DNA of 21,308 nt from an uncultured Collinsella sp. (GCA_902468045.1 CABQXG010000003.1:1-21308), one strand, 5' to 3'. Positions 13,766 to 20,849 are shown, counted from the stretch's first letter. Notes: a model not told the origin generated them from the letters alone. A program made the numbers and translations.

Positions 13766-14487
13766 CGGTCTATGTGACAGGCGACATCCACGGTGGGCTC
13801 GACATGCAAAAGCTCCGCGACTGGGAGCTCAGCGACAGTCTTACCAGCGACGACTATCTCATCGTTGCCGGTGACTTTGGCTTTCCGTTGGATTTCTCTG
13901 CCGAGGAATGCGCCGACATCGCCTGGCTGGAGTCGCGCCCCTACACGGTGCTGTTCGTCGACGGCAACCACGAGCGCTTCGACCATTGGGCGGAGCGCCC
14001 CATGGAGCCGTGGCACGGCGGGCTGACGCAGCGCCTGTCGGATACTTTGTCCATCCGCCGCCTCATGCGCGGGGAGGTCTTCGAGCTCGGCGGGAAGACG
14101 GTCTTCACCATGGGCGGGGCGACGAGCGTCGACAGGGCGTACCGCATCCCGTACAGCTCGTGGTGGCCGCAGGAGCTGCCGGACGAGCGCGATTTCGATG
14201 CCGCACGGGCAAGGCTCGACGAGGTCGCCTGGAAGGTCGACTGCGTCATCACCCATACCTGCTCGACGCGCATGCTCTCGCCGACGCTCTACCCGGATCC
14301 AGGCTGGGAACGCCCGGATGTGGACCGGCTGACCGGATTCCTCGACGAGCTCGAGGATCGTCTGGACTACAAGCGCTGGTATTACGGACATTTTCACCGA
14401 GACGGCAATCCGGACGAACGGCACACGGTGCTGTATGACCGGATCGTGAGGCTCGGGGACAAACTCCTGCCGTGGGGTGCGTACTGA
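13762..14487 (+). CDS. Calcineurin-like metallophosphoesterase 2
   Basis: 241 residues. Motifs: GDIHG (Asp8, His10), GDFGF (Asp38), DGNHE (Asn69, His70), VITHTCS and YYGHFH near the C-terminus. It is a clear paralogue of the next gene: both share MxxYVTGDxHG, VAGDFGF, VDGNHE, RRLMRGEVFELGG/LHLMRGEVFDIGG and SWWPQELP/SWWPEEMP. The start ATG lies within the stop of gene 1. The substrate cannot be inferred. Confidence 0.88.
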   Translation: MTVYVTGDIHGGLDMQKLRDWELSDSLTSDDYLIVAGDFGFPLDFSAEECADIAWLESRPYTVLFVDGNHERFDHWAERPMEPWHGGLTQRLSDTLSIRRLMRGEVFELGGKTVFTMGGATSVDRAYRIPYSSWWPQELPDERDFDAARARLDEVAWKVDCVITHTCSTRMLSPTLYPDPGWERPDVDRLTGFLDELEDRLDYKRWYYGHFHRDGNPDERHTVLYDRIVRLGDKLLPWGAY

Positions 14488-15224
14488 TGGCTATCTATGT
14501 GACGGGCGACGTGCACGGCAGGGCCGAGCACGGGTCCAGCCGGTTTGCCTTCAAGAATTGGCCTCTGGGCCGGACTCTGACGCGCGATGACGTGGTGATC
14601 GTGGCCGGCGACTTCGGCTTTGTCTGGGATGGATCCAACGCCGAGAAATACTGGCTTGACTGGTTCGAGTCGAAGCCGTGGACCACGTGTTTCGTGGACG
14701 GCAATCATGAGAACCACCACGCCCTGGCTGAGCTGCCGGTGCGGGAGTGGAACGGCGGGCTCGTCCATGAGGCGCGACCGCGCGTGCTGCACCTGATGCG
14801 TGGAGAGGTGTTCGACATCGGCGGGCTCACGGTCCTTGCCATGGGCGGCGCCGCGAGCAACGACAGGCAGTATCGCAGGGAGGGGAGGAGCTGGTGGCCC
14901 GAGGAGATGCCGAGCGAGGAGGAGATGGACCACTGCCGCGCCTTGCTCAACCGCGTAGGCTGGAGGGTCGATTACGTGGTGACGCATGAGGCCCCTGCTG
15001 CTCTGGCAGAGAAGCTGTGCCGCGAGCGCGGACGCGAGTATCGGGGCGACCGACTTCAGCGATTCCTTGCCGAGCTCGACGGCCGGCTCGGCTACCGAGC
15101 CTGGTTCTTCGGACATTATCACGGCGACGAATGGCGCGACGACAGACATCGCCTGATCTACCGAGACATCGTGCCGATTGAAGATACTGCGCCCGGTTCT
15201 AGGAACCTTCTGGAAGCGCTCTAG
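14487..15224 (+). CDS. Calcineurin-like metallophosphoesterase 3
   Basis: 245 residues. Motifs: GDVHG (Asp8, His10), GDFGF (Asp42), DGNHE (Asn73, His74), VVTHEAP and FFGHYHGDE. It starts at ATG 14487, sharing one base with the stop of gene 2 (TGATG), so the three genes form one tightly coupled operon. It probably arose with gene 2 by duplication. The operon ends at a 9-bp inverted repeat and meets the leftward coiled-coil gene. Confidence 0.88.
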   Translation: MAIYVTGDVHGRAEHGSSRFAFKNWPLGRTLTRDDVVIVAGDFGFVWDGSNAEKYWLDWFESKPWTTCFVDGNHENHHALAELPVREWNGGLVHEARPRVLHLMRGEVFDIGGLTVLAMGGAASNDRQYRREGRSWWPEEMPSEEEMDHCRALLNRVGWRVDYVVTHEAPAALAEKLCRERGREYRGDRLQRFLAELDGRLGYRAWFFGHYHGDEWRDDRHRLIYRDIVPIEDTAPGSRNLLEAL

Positions 15225-15237
15225 AAGATTCCTAGAA
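15197..15237. repeat. Inverted repeat between convergent genes, likely two-way terminator
   Basis: ttctaggaa (15197-15205) and ttcctagaa (15229-15237) are perfect complements. Between them are ttctggaa and tctagaag, so the stretch is a cluster of TTCxxGAA-like words. It overlaps the last codons of phosphoesterase 3 and lies before the end of the convergent coiled-coil gene. No T-run on the plus strand. Confidence 0.45.
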
Positions 15238-15266
15238 ATCAGCAGCCTGACAGGAGAAGCGCGGGG

Positions 15267-15836
15267 CTACTCGTCCTTCATCTGGGTCATGACCTCGACC
15301 TTAGCCTCGGCCACGGCCGCCCGCTGTTCGGTTGCAGCTAGGCGGTCCTTGAGGGCGGCGACCTCGGCCATCAGGTCGCGCTGGGCCAGGAGTGCGTCGT
15401 TCAACTCGGCTTGGGCTTTCAGCGCGGCATCACGCTCGCCGCGCAGCCGCTCGATCTCATCGACCATGGCCACGGCCTCGGCATGGAGCTGGGCGACCTG
15501 CCTGTCGAGTTCCCGAGCATCGGCGAGATATCTGACGCTCGCGGCATGGAGCTCGTTGTTCTCGAGCTCGAGGCTCGCGGTATCGAGTTCGAACTTCTCC
15601 TCTATAAAGGCAATCCGCTCATTGCAGTCGGCCTCAATCTTTTCATTCCGGCCTCTCGCCTCGACGAGCTTGCGGTTGAATTCGTCGAGCTGGGCCCTGA
15701 GCAACGCGTTCTCGGTTCTGAGGTCGCCCGTCTCGCGCAGCAGCTTCTCCCGCCACGTCGCCTCGATCCGCTCAGCGGCCTCATCGAGGACGGACTTCAC
15801 GCCGTAGATCTCCCTGATTTTCTTCTCGTCTGCCAT
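15267..15836 (-). CDS. Coiled-coil protein of unknown function
   Basis: 189 residues, Glu/Ala/Leu/Arg-rich. Heptad-like sequence runs from about residue 15 to the end, for example LRTENALLRAQLDEFNRKL and AEVAALKDRLAATEQRAA. No signal peptide, membrane segment or catalytic motif. The N-terminus (MADEKKIREIYGVKSVLDEA) is the only part likely to be globular. ATG 15836 is chosen because GGAG lies 9 nt upstream; a TTG five codons earlier overlaps that site. It is transcribed towards the phosphoesterase operon and has a large nested hairpin directly upstream. A role as a structural, mobilisation or partition accessory is conceivable, but nothing in the sequence shows it. Confidence 0.65.
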   Translation of the reverse strand: MADEKKIREIYGVKSVLDEAAERIEATWREKLLRETGDLRTENALLRAQLDEFNRKLVEARGRNEKIEADCNERIAFIEEKFELDTASLELENNELHAASVRYLADARELDRQVAQLHAEAVAMVDEIERLRGERDAALKAQAELNDALLAQRDLMAEVAALKDRLAATEQRAAVAEAKVEVMTQMKDE

Positions 15837-15850
15837 GGTGCGGCACTCCA

Positions 15851-15913
15851 ATCAACAACGGGCATGGCTCCGCCATGCCATATGGCTGGGAACAATGCAC
15901 GGCCGCTGTTGAT
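15851..15913. repeat. Nested inverted repeat upstream of the coiled-coil gene
   Basis: Outer arms atcaacaacgg (15851-15861) and ccgctgttgat (15903-15913) pair at 10 of 11 positions. Inside lies the perfect hairpin ggcatggc/gccatgcc (15861-15879, loop tcc). The structure ends one base before the GGAG used by the leftward coiled-coil gene, so it may form in its mRNA leader or act as an operator or cruciform. Confidence 0.55.
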
Positions 15914-16288
15914 TTGTGTTCGCCCTGCGATCGGTGAGTTCTAAAAGGCGTCTCAAGTCATGCGTTCACGCAGGTTTTCGGTTGGAGAAATACCGCACGT
16001 TTTCATGGTAACACGTGCCTTAAAGAATGGGCGGCTATATCGATTCGTTGTAAATAGCGTCTACGACGTGTTGGTGGCAGGAGGTGAGGGCGTTAAAGAT
16101 GTCGAGGATGATTATGGGAGTATTTTAGATGCAGGCATGAGAAAGGGTCGAATCGAAGTGTCTGGCCGGACGCCAATTGTCCGGGAACTGTTTCGGTTCG
16201 ACCCTGCTTCATTTTACATCCGCGGCATGTTCTTGTGGGCATCCTGACGGTGACCGACTCTCACGACCTCGATAGTCGGTTTGTGGGC
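15914..16288. other. 375-bp stretch with no confident gene; contains a large hairpin
   Basis: A 95-codon rightward frame at 15960-16247 has no ribosome binding site and no recognisable domain, so it is doubtful. Within it, gggtcgaatcgaa (16145-16157) pairs with ttcggttcgaccc (16192-16204) at 12 of 13 positions and encloses ccggac/gtccgg (16166-16184). The hairpin lies beyond the end of the leftward winged-helix gene and could end its transcript or be a protein-binding site. Confidence 0.4.
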
Positions 16289-16675
16289 TTAAAGTTTCGG
16301 AGGCTCCCAAGCGTTTTCAATCGCGGCGCGGTAGATTGCGGCGTAATTAAGCATCCAGCTGCCATCACCAACTTTTTGAATATACCCCTTATCCTTCAGA
16401 GAGGTATAGGCCCGGGATATCGTGTTCTTACTCAGGCGGTAGTGATCCTCAATCCATTTGCTTTTAGCGCAGAAGCCCATGGGCCGTTTGTTTTTGGAAG
16501 GTTTTCCAAACTTCCATACAAGGCCGAGGATGAGACGCTCGGCGGCAACGGTGGTGACGCAGCACGCCCACTCGGGCACTGAAATAAAAATAGCCTTATC
16601 CATTTTTCCCGTAATCTCTCGTTGCTCAGTAGCATCATCGCTAAATATGTCGGAAATCGACGGAAGCTCGCTCAT
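16289..16675 (-). CDS. Winged-helix DNA-binding protein
   Basis: 129 residues. The region of about 45-105 (RLILGLVWKFGKPSKNKRPM, then WIEDHYRLSKNTISRAYTSL and KDKGYIQKVGDG) is a winged helix of the MarR/GntR/replication-initiator kind: recognition helix KNTISRAYTSLKDKG plus a wing. ATG 16675 has AGGTGG 5 nt upstream; the GTG at 16684 is inside that site. It lies 9 bp behind the excisionase-like gene in one operon. It may regulate excision or act in replication of the excised circle; sequence alone does not decide. Confidence 0.65.
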   Translation of the reverse strand: MSELPSISDIFSDDATEQREITGKMDKAIFISVPEWACCVTTVAAERLILGLVWKFGKPSKNKRPMGFCAKSKWIEDHYRLSKNTISRAYTSLKDKGYIQKVGDGSWMLNYAAIYRAAIENAWEPPKL

Positions 16676-16684
16676 GTTTACCAC

Positions 16685-16930
16685 CTAATCAAGGTGGGCG
16701 GTACGACCTTCAAGCTGCTTGAAAAGCTCGTAGAACGAGCTTTCAAACATGTAATTAGAGCGATGGATCTGGATGAGCTTGCCGGACTCTCGCATAAACT
16801 TGCGTGCGGTGTTTTCGCTCCAGCCAGTGAGTTCGCGGATATCGTTAACGCGGAGCAACCGATCGCACTGAGCGGCACCAGTGGGGAAAGTCGGTGTGGA
16901 CGCCTGAGTGCTAATCTTTGGAGTAGCCAT
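16685..16930 (-). CDS. xis: Excisionase-like HTH protein
   Basis: 81 residues. The core RVNDIRELTGWSENTARKFM plus the following RESGKLIQIHRSNYMFESSF resembles the winged/MerR-like fold of small excisionases and recombination directionality factors: helix-turn-helix at about 28-46, then a short beta wing. AAAGGAT precedes ATG 16930 by about 9 nt. It lies upstream of the integrase's 3' end, in the same orientation but separately transcribed. It probably bends attachment-site DNA to favour excision. Confidence 0.65.
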   Translation of the reverse strand: MATPKISTQASTPTFPTGAAQCDRLLRVNDIRELTGWSENTARKFMRESGKLIQIHRSNYMFESSFYELFKQLEGRTAHLD

Positions 16931-17042
16931 GATGAGCTATCCTTTCAATGAGGGCCCTCCCTGTGCTTGTAAGACGTACCAGGTTCATAAGCACTTGGGG
17001 GGCCGGTTTCTATGACTACATGCGTAGCCATCTGACAGCTTT

Positions 17043-17071
17043 AGCATGTATTAAAACTCATTAGATGTCAA
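17043..17071 (-). promoter_or_regulatory. Candidate promoter of the xis/winged-helix operon
   Basis: Reading leftward, a perfect TTGACA (17071-17066) is spaced 17 bp from CATGCT (17048-17043), a poor -10. A palindrome gagggccctc (16950-16959) lies in the leader about 20 bp before the start codon. Confidence 0.35.
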
Positions 17072-17096
17072 TCAAATAAAGCATCTACCTGCGGAA

Positions 17097-17114
17097 ACGG
17101 TATTATAGTACCGT
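17097..17114 (-). terminator. Hairpin after the integrase gene
   Basis: acggta/taccgt is a perfect 6-bp stem with a 6-nt loop, followed leftward by TTTCC. It lies about 35 bp past the integrase stop. The stem is short, so it is only a moderate terminator. Confidence 0.4.
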
Positions 17115-17148
17115 AATATTATGAAATAAACGATGAATGAAAAACATG

Positions 17149-18396
17149 CTATTTCTCGCTTCTCTGTATATAGGCGTTGATGAAGGCTTCGTAGCCTTTA
17201 ACTGCTTTTATTTCTGATTGTTGAACGAGGCTTGTATACGTTTTGAGCGTGATATTGGGGTCCGCGTGGCCAAGAATACCTTGCACGCTTCTAACGTCCG
17301 ATCCGTTCGCCAGCATAAAAGTGCTTACACAATGCCTGAGCTGATGCGGGCAGATGCCCTTATATAGTTTTCCGCCAGTCGAATTGTTCGGCTCATAGAT
17401 TCCAAGATTGCAGCTAACTGCGAAATCGCGAAACCAATGGTTGAAGATGTAGTTTTTCATGTGACAGACAGTAGGGATCCCTTGCTCGACAGCAATATCG
17501 CTAATGATGGGAGTGCTGCCAGTCTGGGACAGCCCCAGAGAGGCCAGGAGCTCTTTTTGTATGGCTGACCATGATTGAAGACGTTCGGCCAAGGTTTCTC
17601 CAACGGGGATTTTGCGTTGGCTTTCTTGTGACTTGGGTGCCCTCAGTTCATGGTCGTTGGTGTACTGCCTGTCAATTTTCAAGGTTTTATTGGCAGGGTC
17701 CCAATCGCGCCATTCGAGGCCCAGCATCTCGCCTTTCCGCATACCCGTATACACTAGTACTAGTGTACCAACAGCTTCGGCGGTGAGCTCAATGTGTTGA
17801 AGATGTGTGCATAGGGTAGCTACTTGGTCGATTGTCAGTGATTCTCTTTTGTTGCGTGGTCTGCGAACATGAACGGTAGCGCAGGGGTTTCGGTCAATTA
17901 TTCTCTTTGCGACTGCATTCGACAAAATCTGACGCAGTTTCGCATTGATTCGTACAAGCTCTGATGGTTTGTATTTTCCCGTACGACGAGCTTCGGCATA
18001 TGTTTCTTCGATTAGATCGGGAGTTAGCCCCTCAATTGTCTGAAACGCACCGAATAGGTCTTCGATATGCCTGCAATCGTACGCTTCTCTTTCATAGCTC
18101 GTTGGCGCAAGCTCGGTGTCCCTATTTTCATGAAAGGCCCAGCAGTAGGACGCAAGCAAAGTGGGCTTTTTAGTTTTAGTGATCGTGCCAGAGGAGTTGA
18201 TTTCAGCCAGCTTGGCCTGCATTGCAGCCTTAGCTTCTGTTTTAGTCTTGCAACGAACTGTATAAGTTGGGGATCGTTTGTAGCGCCCCGTCTTAGGGTC
18301 CTTGACTCCAAGGGAAAAATAATAGCGATAGGTGTTAGGTGATCTCTTGTCTTTCCAACACGTGCCTCTTCCGCTAATTAGTGGCTGTTCTGACAT
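17149..18396 (-). CDS. int: Tyrosine-recombinase integrase
   Basis: 415 residues, a phage/ICE-type integrase catalysing recombination between the tRNA-Arg attB and the element attP. An N-terminal arm-binding-like segment (about 15-65, TYRYYFSLGVKDPKTGRYKR) precedes the core-binding domain (about 80-175) and the catalytic domain (about 185-400). Catalytic residues are all visible: Arg220 (TGMRKGE), Lys255, His351 and Arg354 (HQLRH), His377 (LGHAD) and nucleophile Tyr387 (TYTSL). GGAG lies 8 nt before ATG 18396. It sits 190 bp from attR, as usual. The codon composition is more AT-rich than the cargo genes. Confidence 0.95.
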   Translation of the reverse strand: MSEQPLISGRGTCWKDKRSPNTYRYYFSLGVKDPKTGRYKRSPTYTVRCKTKTEAKAAMQAKLAEINSSGTITKTKKPTLLASYCWAFHENRDTELAPTSYEREAYDCRHIEDLFGAFQTIEGLTPDLIEETYAEARRTGKYKPSELVRINAKLRQILSNAVAKRIIDRNPCATVHVRRPRNKRESLTIDQVATLCTHLQHIELTAEAVGTLVLVYTGMRKGEMLGLEWRDWDPANKTLKIDRQYTNDHELRAPKSQESQRKIPVGETLAERLQSWSAIQKELLASLGLSQTGSTPIISDIAVEQGIPTVCHMKNYIFNHWFRDFAVSCNLGIYEPNNSTGGKLYKGICPHQLRHCVSTFMLANGSDVRSVQGILGHADPNITLKTYTSLVQQSEIKAVKGYEAFINAYIQRSEK

Positions 18397-18419
18397 CTTT
18401 GCGCTCCGTTTCTTTGAAT

Positions 18420-18464
18420 AGTTTTCAACAATTCATTGAGTGCAGTTTAGCTAAAGCTGTTAGT
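18420..18464. promoter_or_regulatory. Possible integrase arm-type sites at the right end
   Basis: agttttcaaca (18420-18430) and agctgttagt (18455-18464) also occur side by side at the left end (5458-5468 and 5468-5477). In both ends they lie about 125-170 bp from the 46-bp core repeats, a usual distance for arm-type sites. The stretch 18397-18587 otherwise holds only the upstream region of int. Confidence 0.35.
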
Positions 18465-18587
18465 AATATGTTTGTAAAAGCGTAGGCGCAGCTACCGGAG
18501 GCAAAAGACACAAACTGCTATGTTTATCTGCAGTTATATGGTGTTCAATGATGCTTGATGAATAGTAGGGGGTAGCATTAAATCATA

Positions 18588-18633
18588 TCTCCTAAAGCGG
18601 GTGTCGACGGTTCGAATCCGCCCGGGGGCACCA
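18588..18633 (+). repeat. Attachment site, right copy (attR), 46 bp
   Basis: Identical to tRNA positions 5264-5309. It is a tRNA fragment lacking the acceptor 5' side and D-arm, so not a tRNA gene. It is the right boundary of element 1 and the left boundary of the next element, whose recombinase gene ends inside it. Confidence 0.93.
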
Positions 18634-20037
18634 TTTGCATTTTGTACGAACCCGCTTGATGTCAAGTCTGGCGGGTTCGTTGTTTTCCACGTCGTAGTTC
18701 AGCGTCACTATGCACTCTTCGTCGCTCACGCTCGCCTGGTATACGAACGCCTTCAATAGAGTCGCGTCGTCCAGGGCGGAGCCGCATTGCAGGAAGTCGG
18801 CCAGCCGCTCGGGGTCTATCTGATCGTCCCTGATCGCCTCAAGGTCGAGCTTGGCGCGGTCGCGCTGATGCTCAAGCTCCGCTATGCGCTCCTTCGCGCC
18901 GGGCGCGATGATACCCTGCTCGATGGCGTTCAAGATGTTGCGAAGCCCGCGCTCGGCGGCTGAGAGCGACTGGGCGGCCTGCTTGCGCCTCGCCGCCACC
19001 TCTGCCCCGTCCGAGCTTTCCGCCACCATGCGGGCTATCCTCAAGGCCTCCTCGCGGTCTTGCAGAAGAGCCCGCAGCGCCTTGACGATCTCGCCCTCAA
19101 GCTCCTCGCGTCTGACGGGCTTAACGCATCCGTCGTGGCAGCGGTAGTACTCGTACTTGCGGTTGCCGCGCCCGCGCCCGCTCACGCCTTGCAGGTTGCG
19201 CCCGCAGCCCGCGCAGATCGCCTTGCCGGAAAGGGCGAAGTCGCCCCAGCTCTCCGCGCTGCGCTCCTTGGCCGCGCGTATGCCCTGTGCCTCCATGAAC
19301 GTCACCTCGTCGATAATCGCGGGCATGCCGCCCTCTTTGACAACGCCGCCCCACTCGTAGCGCCCCGTGTACTTCCGGTTCTTCACCATCCGCTCGACCA
19401 TCGAGTAGCCGCACGGGTTTCCCTGCGAGGTCTTGACCCCGCGTGCCGCGAAGTCGCGAGCTATCGAGTTGGTGGTCTCCTTTGCTATGCGCCGCTTGAA
19501 CGCCTCGCGCACGAAAGCGGCCTCGTCCTCGTTGATCACGTACTCGTCGGCCTCGTTGCTGGCGTAGCCGAACACGCGCACGCCGTTGGTCTTGCATTTG
19601 AGCGCGTTGCCCTCCATGCCGCGCCTCGTGCGGATCGCGGTCTTCTTCGACTCGCACGCCGCAAGGCCCTCAAGCAGCTTCTCGTAAATGATGCCCTCGG
19701 GCGAATCTGGTATCTGTTCAAGCGCCGAGACGAGCTTCACGCCGTGCTGGGCAAGCTCGCGCTTATATATGGGCGCGTCGTACTCCCCACGGCTGAAGCG
19801 ATCCATCATGTACACAAGCACTATGTCGCTCTCACCCGCGTTGGCTACCATGCGCTGGAACTCGGGGCGGTCGTCGGTGCGCCCGCTTATGGCATAGTCG
19901 CAGTATTCCGCCACGATGGCGTACTTCTCGCGCTGGCACCACTGGCGGCAGATGCGCAGCTGGTCGTCGATGGAGGCCTCGCGCTGCTTGTTGCACGAAA
20001 AGCGGGCGTATATCACCGCAGTTCTAGCTGTTGGCAT
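18592..20037 (-). CDS. Large serine recombinase (integrase)
   Basis: 481 residues. Resolvase domain (about 5-150) has nucleophile Ser14 in YARFSCNKQ, plus DQLRIC and MMDRFSRGEYD. Recombinase domain (about 155-265) is followed by a zinc ribbon (Cys275, Cys278, Cys300, Cys304) and a coiled-coil segment (about 345-405), the standard layout of large serine integrases. ATG 20037 has AGGAGG 9 nt upstream; a longer frame from 20076 lacks one. It overlaps the upstream gene by 14 bp. Residues 469-481 (WCPRADSNRRHPL) and the stop codon are read from the antisense strand of the tRNA-derived repeat, so the C-terminus is supplied by the attachment site. Confidence 0.95.
   Translation of the reverse strand: MPTARTAVIYARFSCNKQREASIDDQLRICRQWCQREKYAIVAEYCDYAISGRTDDRPEFQRMVANAGESDIVLVYMMDRFSRGEYDAPIYKRELAQHGVKLVSALEQIPDSPEGIIYEKLLEGLAACESKKTAIRTRRGMEGNALKCKTNGVRVFGYASNEADEYVINEDEAAFVREAFKRRIAKETTNSIARDFAARGVKTSQGNPCGYSMVERMVKNRKYTGRYEWGGVVKEGGMPAIIDEVTFMEAQGIRAAKERSAESWGDFALSGKAICAGCGRNLQGVSGRGRGNRKYEYYRCHDGCVKPVRREELEGEIVKALRALLQDREEALRIARMVAESSDGAEVAARRKQAAQSLSAAERGLRNILNAIEQGIIAPGAKERIAELEHQRDRAKLDLEAIRDDQIDPERLADFLQCGSALDDATLLKAFVYQASVSDEECIVTLNYDVENNEPARLDIKRVRTKCKWCPRADSNRRHPL
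18647..18686 (+). terminator. Terminator 13 nt after the tRNA-derived repeat (element 2 end)
   Basis: cgaacccgc (18647-18655) and gcgggttcg (18671-18679) form a perfect 9-bp stem followed by ttgtttt. On the plus strand it would end tRNA-Arg transcripts if element 2 alone occupied the site. On the minus strand the same bases code for the recombinase residues around NNEPARLD. Confidence 0.6.
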
Positions 20038-20527
20038 TGAACGGAACCTCCTCACCACTTCTCTCGCACTCGTCAAGCCAAGAGAACACAGCTTCTGGAT
20101 CTGGAATCATGGCAACAATCTCAGGTATCCCCTGCGCGTACCATCCAACGTTTTTGCACCTAATCTTGACCCGGTATCCCATACGGATCATTTTTCGAAT
20201 GCTTTTGCTCATTGGGCTAAAAGAGCCAAATGGCTTGCCCCTATACATAAGCGCGTTGTTTCCGTGTTCGGCAGTATTCCATTCTGTTCCCGTCAACTCG
20301 CTTACAAGGGTGACAGGCTTCCTAGCGACCTCAGCATCGAATGTCTGCCCGACCCTTATTCCCTTCAATGGCCCGCCGTAGTAGGTGTAGACATCGCGCT
20401 CGTGTGAGCCGGATAGAACGATCTCCTTTGTTGGGAACATCTCGGAAACCTTCTCGTGCGCAGTGTTTGAAACTTGATTTATAGCGACCTTCGCAGCGGC
20501 TTTAGCCATATCACCAAGAAGTCCCAT
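20024..20527 (-). CDS. Protein of unknown function in the lysogeny module
   Basis: 167 residues, no family recognised. The N-terminus is an Ala-rich helix (GDMAKAAAKVAINQVSNTAH). The rest looks globular, with mixed strands, for example ALMYRGKPFGSFSPMSKSIR and YRVKIRCKNVGWYAQGIPEI. No signal peptide or membrane segment. GAGGAGG lies 7 nt before ATG 20527. It follows the repressor gene by 2 bp and overlaps the recombinase start, so the three form one operon. A regulatory or superinfection role is possible but not shown. Confidence 0.7.
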   Translation of the reverse strand: MGLLGDMAKAAAKVAINQVSNTAHEKVSEMFPTKEIVLSGSHERDVYTYYGGPLKGIRVGQTFDAEVARKPVTLVSELTGTEWNTAEHGNNALMYRGKPFGSFSPMSKSIRKMIRMGYRVKIRCKNVGWYAQGIPEIVAMIPDPEAVFSWLDECERSGEEVPFNANS

Positions 20528-20529
20528 GC

Positions 20530-20742
20530 CTATTCCTCCTCGTATGTCATCCGAGCCATCTCTTCAAGGGACACGCCAAGAGCGTCCGCTATCGCCTTAG
20601 CTTTACCAAGTGTTGGCTCTTTTGCCCTTCCGCTCAAAAGGGCAGAAACGGTCGATCTAGGGGAACCAATAGCGCGAGCAAGCTCAGCTGGAGTCATTCC
20701 CTGCTCCTCTAAGTAATGTGCGAGAACAAACCGGTACTCCAT
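20530..20742 (-). CDS. XRE/CI-like repressor
   Basis: 70 residues, essentially one HTH_3 domain: GMTPAELARAIGSPRSTVSA is the helix-turn-helix and LGKAKAIADALGVSLEEMAR completes the five-helix fold. No peptidase domain, so not a LexA/CI-type self-cleaving repressor. GGGGAGG lies just before ATG 20742. It is transcribed away from the three 16-bp operators at 20773-20833 and probably binds them to hold the early promoter off. Confidence 0.8.
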   Translation of the reverse strand: MEYRFVLAHYLEEQGMTPAELARAIGSPRSTVSALLSGRAKEPTLGKAKAIADALGVSLEEMARMTYEEE

Positions 20743-20772
20743 GGCCTCCCCTTACAGTCCAAATATTTACAC

Positions 20773-20833
20773 GTACAAAGTATTGCACGGTGTAAAACTT
20801 TGTACAATACTGTAGGAGTACAAAGTTTTGTAC
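20773..20833. promoter_or_regulatory. Divergent control region with three 16-bp operators
   Basis: gtacaaagtattgcac (20773-20788), gtgtaaaactttgtac (20790-20805) and gtacaaagttttgtac (20818-20833) share the form GTACAAA-2-TTTGTAC; the last has perfect half-sites. A rightward promoter TTGCAC (20783-20788), 17 bp, AATACT (20806-20811) is interleaved with them: the second operator fills the spacer. This is the pattern of a phage repressor/Cro switch. Confidence 0.75.
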
Positions 20834-20849
20834 GGGAGAAAGGAGAAGC

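Larger units (their letters stand above)
5264..18633. mobile_element. Integrative mobilizable element of about 13.3 kb in tRNA-Arg
   Basis: Bounded by the 46-bp direct repeats. It contains a tyrosine integrase beside attR, an excisionase-like protein, MobC and a relaxase, but no type IV secretion, coupling-protein or phage structural genes. It should therefore excise and be mobilised by a helper conjugative element (inference). Cargo: surface CAP protein, lipoprotein, candidate toxin, three phosphoesterases and a coiled-coil protein. Base composition is mosaic: the phosphoesterase and surface genes are GC-rich, while the integrase and both ends are much more AT-rich. Confidence 0.9.

Noticed and set aside
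13507..14438. Other-frame reading frames across the phosphoesterases, and 15178-15944 across the coiled-coil gene
   Set aside because: Shadows of GC-rich genes whose metal-site motifs or heptads are in the chosen frames.
15960..16247. 95-codon rightward frame
   Set aside because: No ribosome site or domain, and a large nested hairpin lies within it; kept only as a remark.
18588..18633. Second tRNA-Arg gene
   Set aside because: Only the 3' 46 bases are present; acceptor 5' strand and D-arm are missing.
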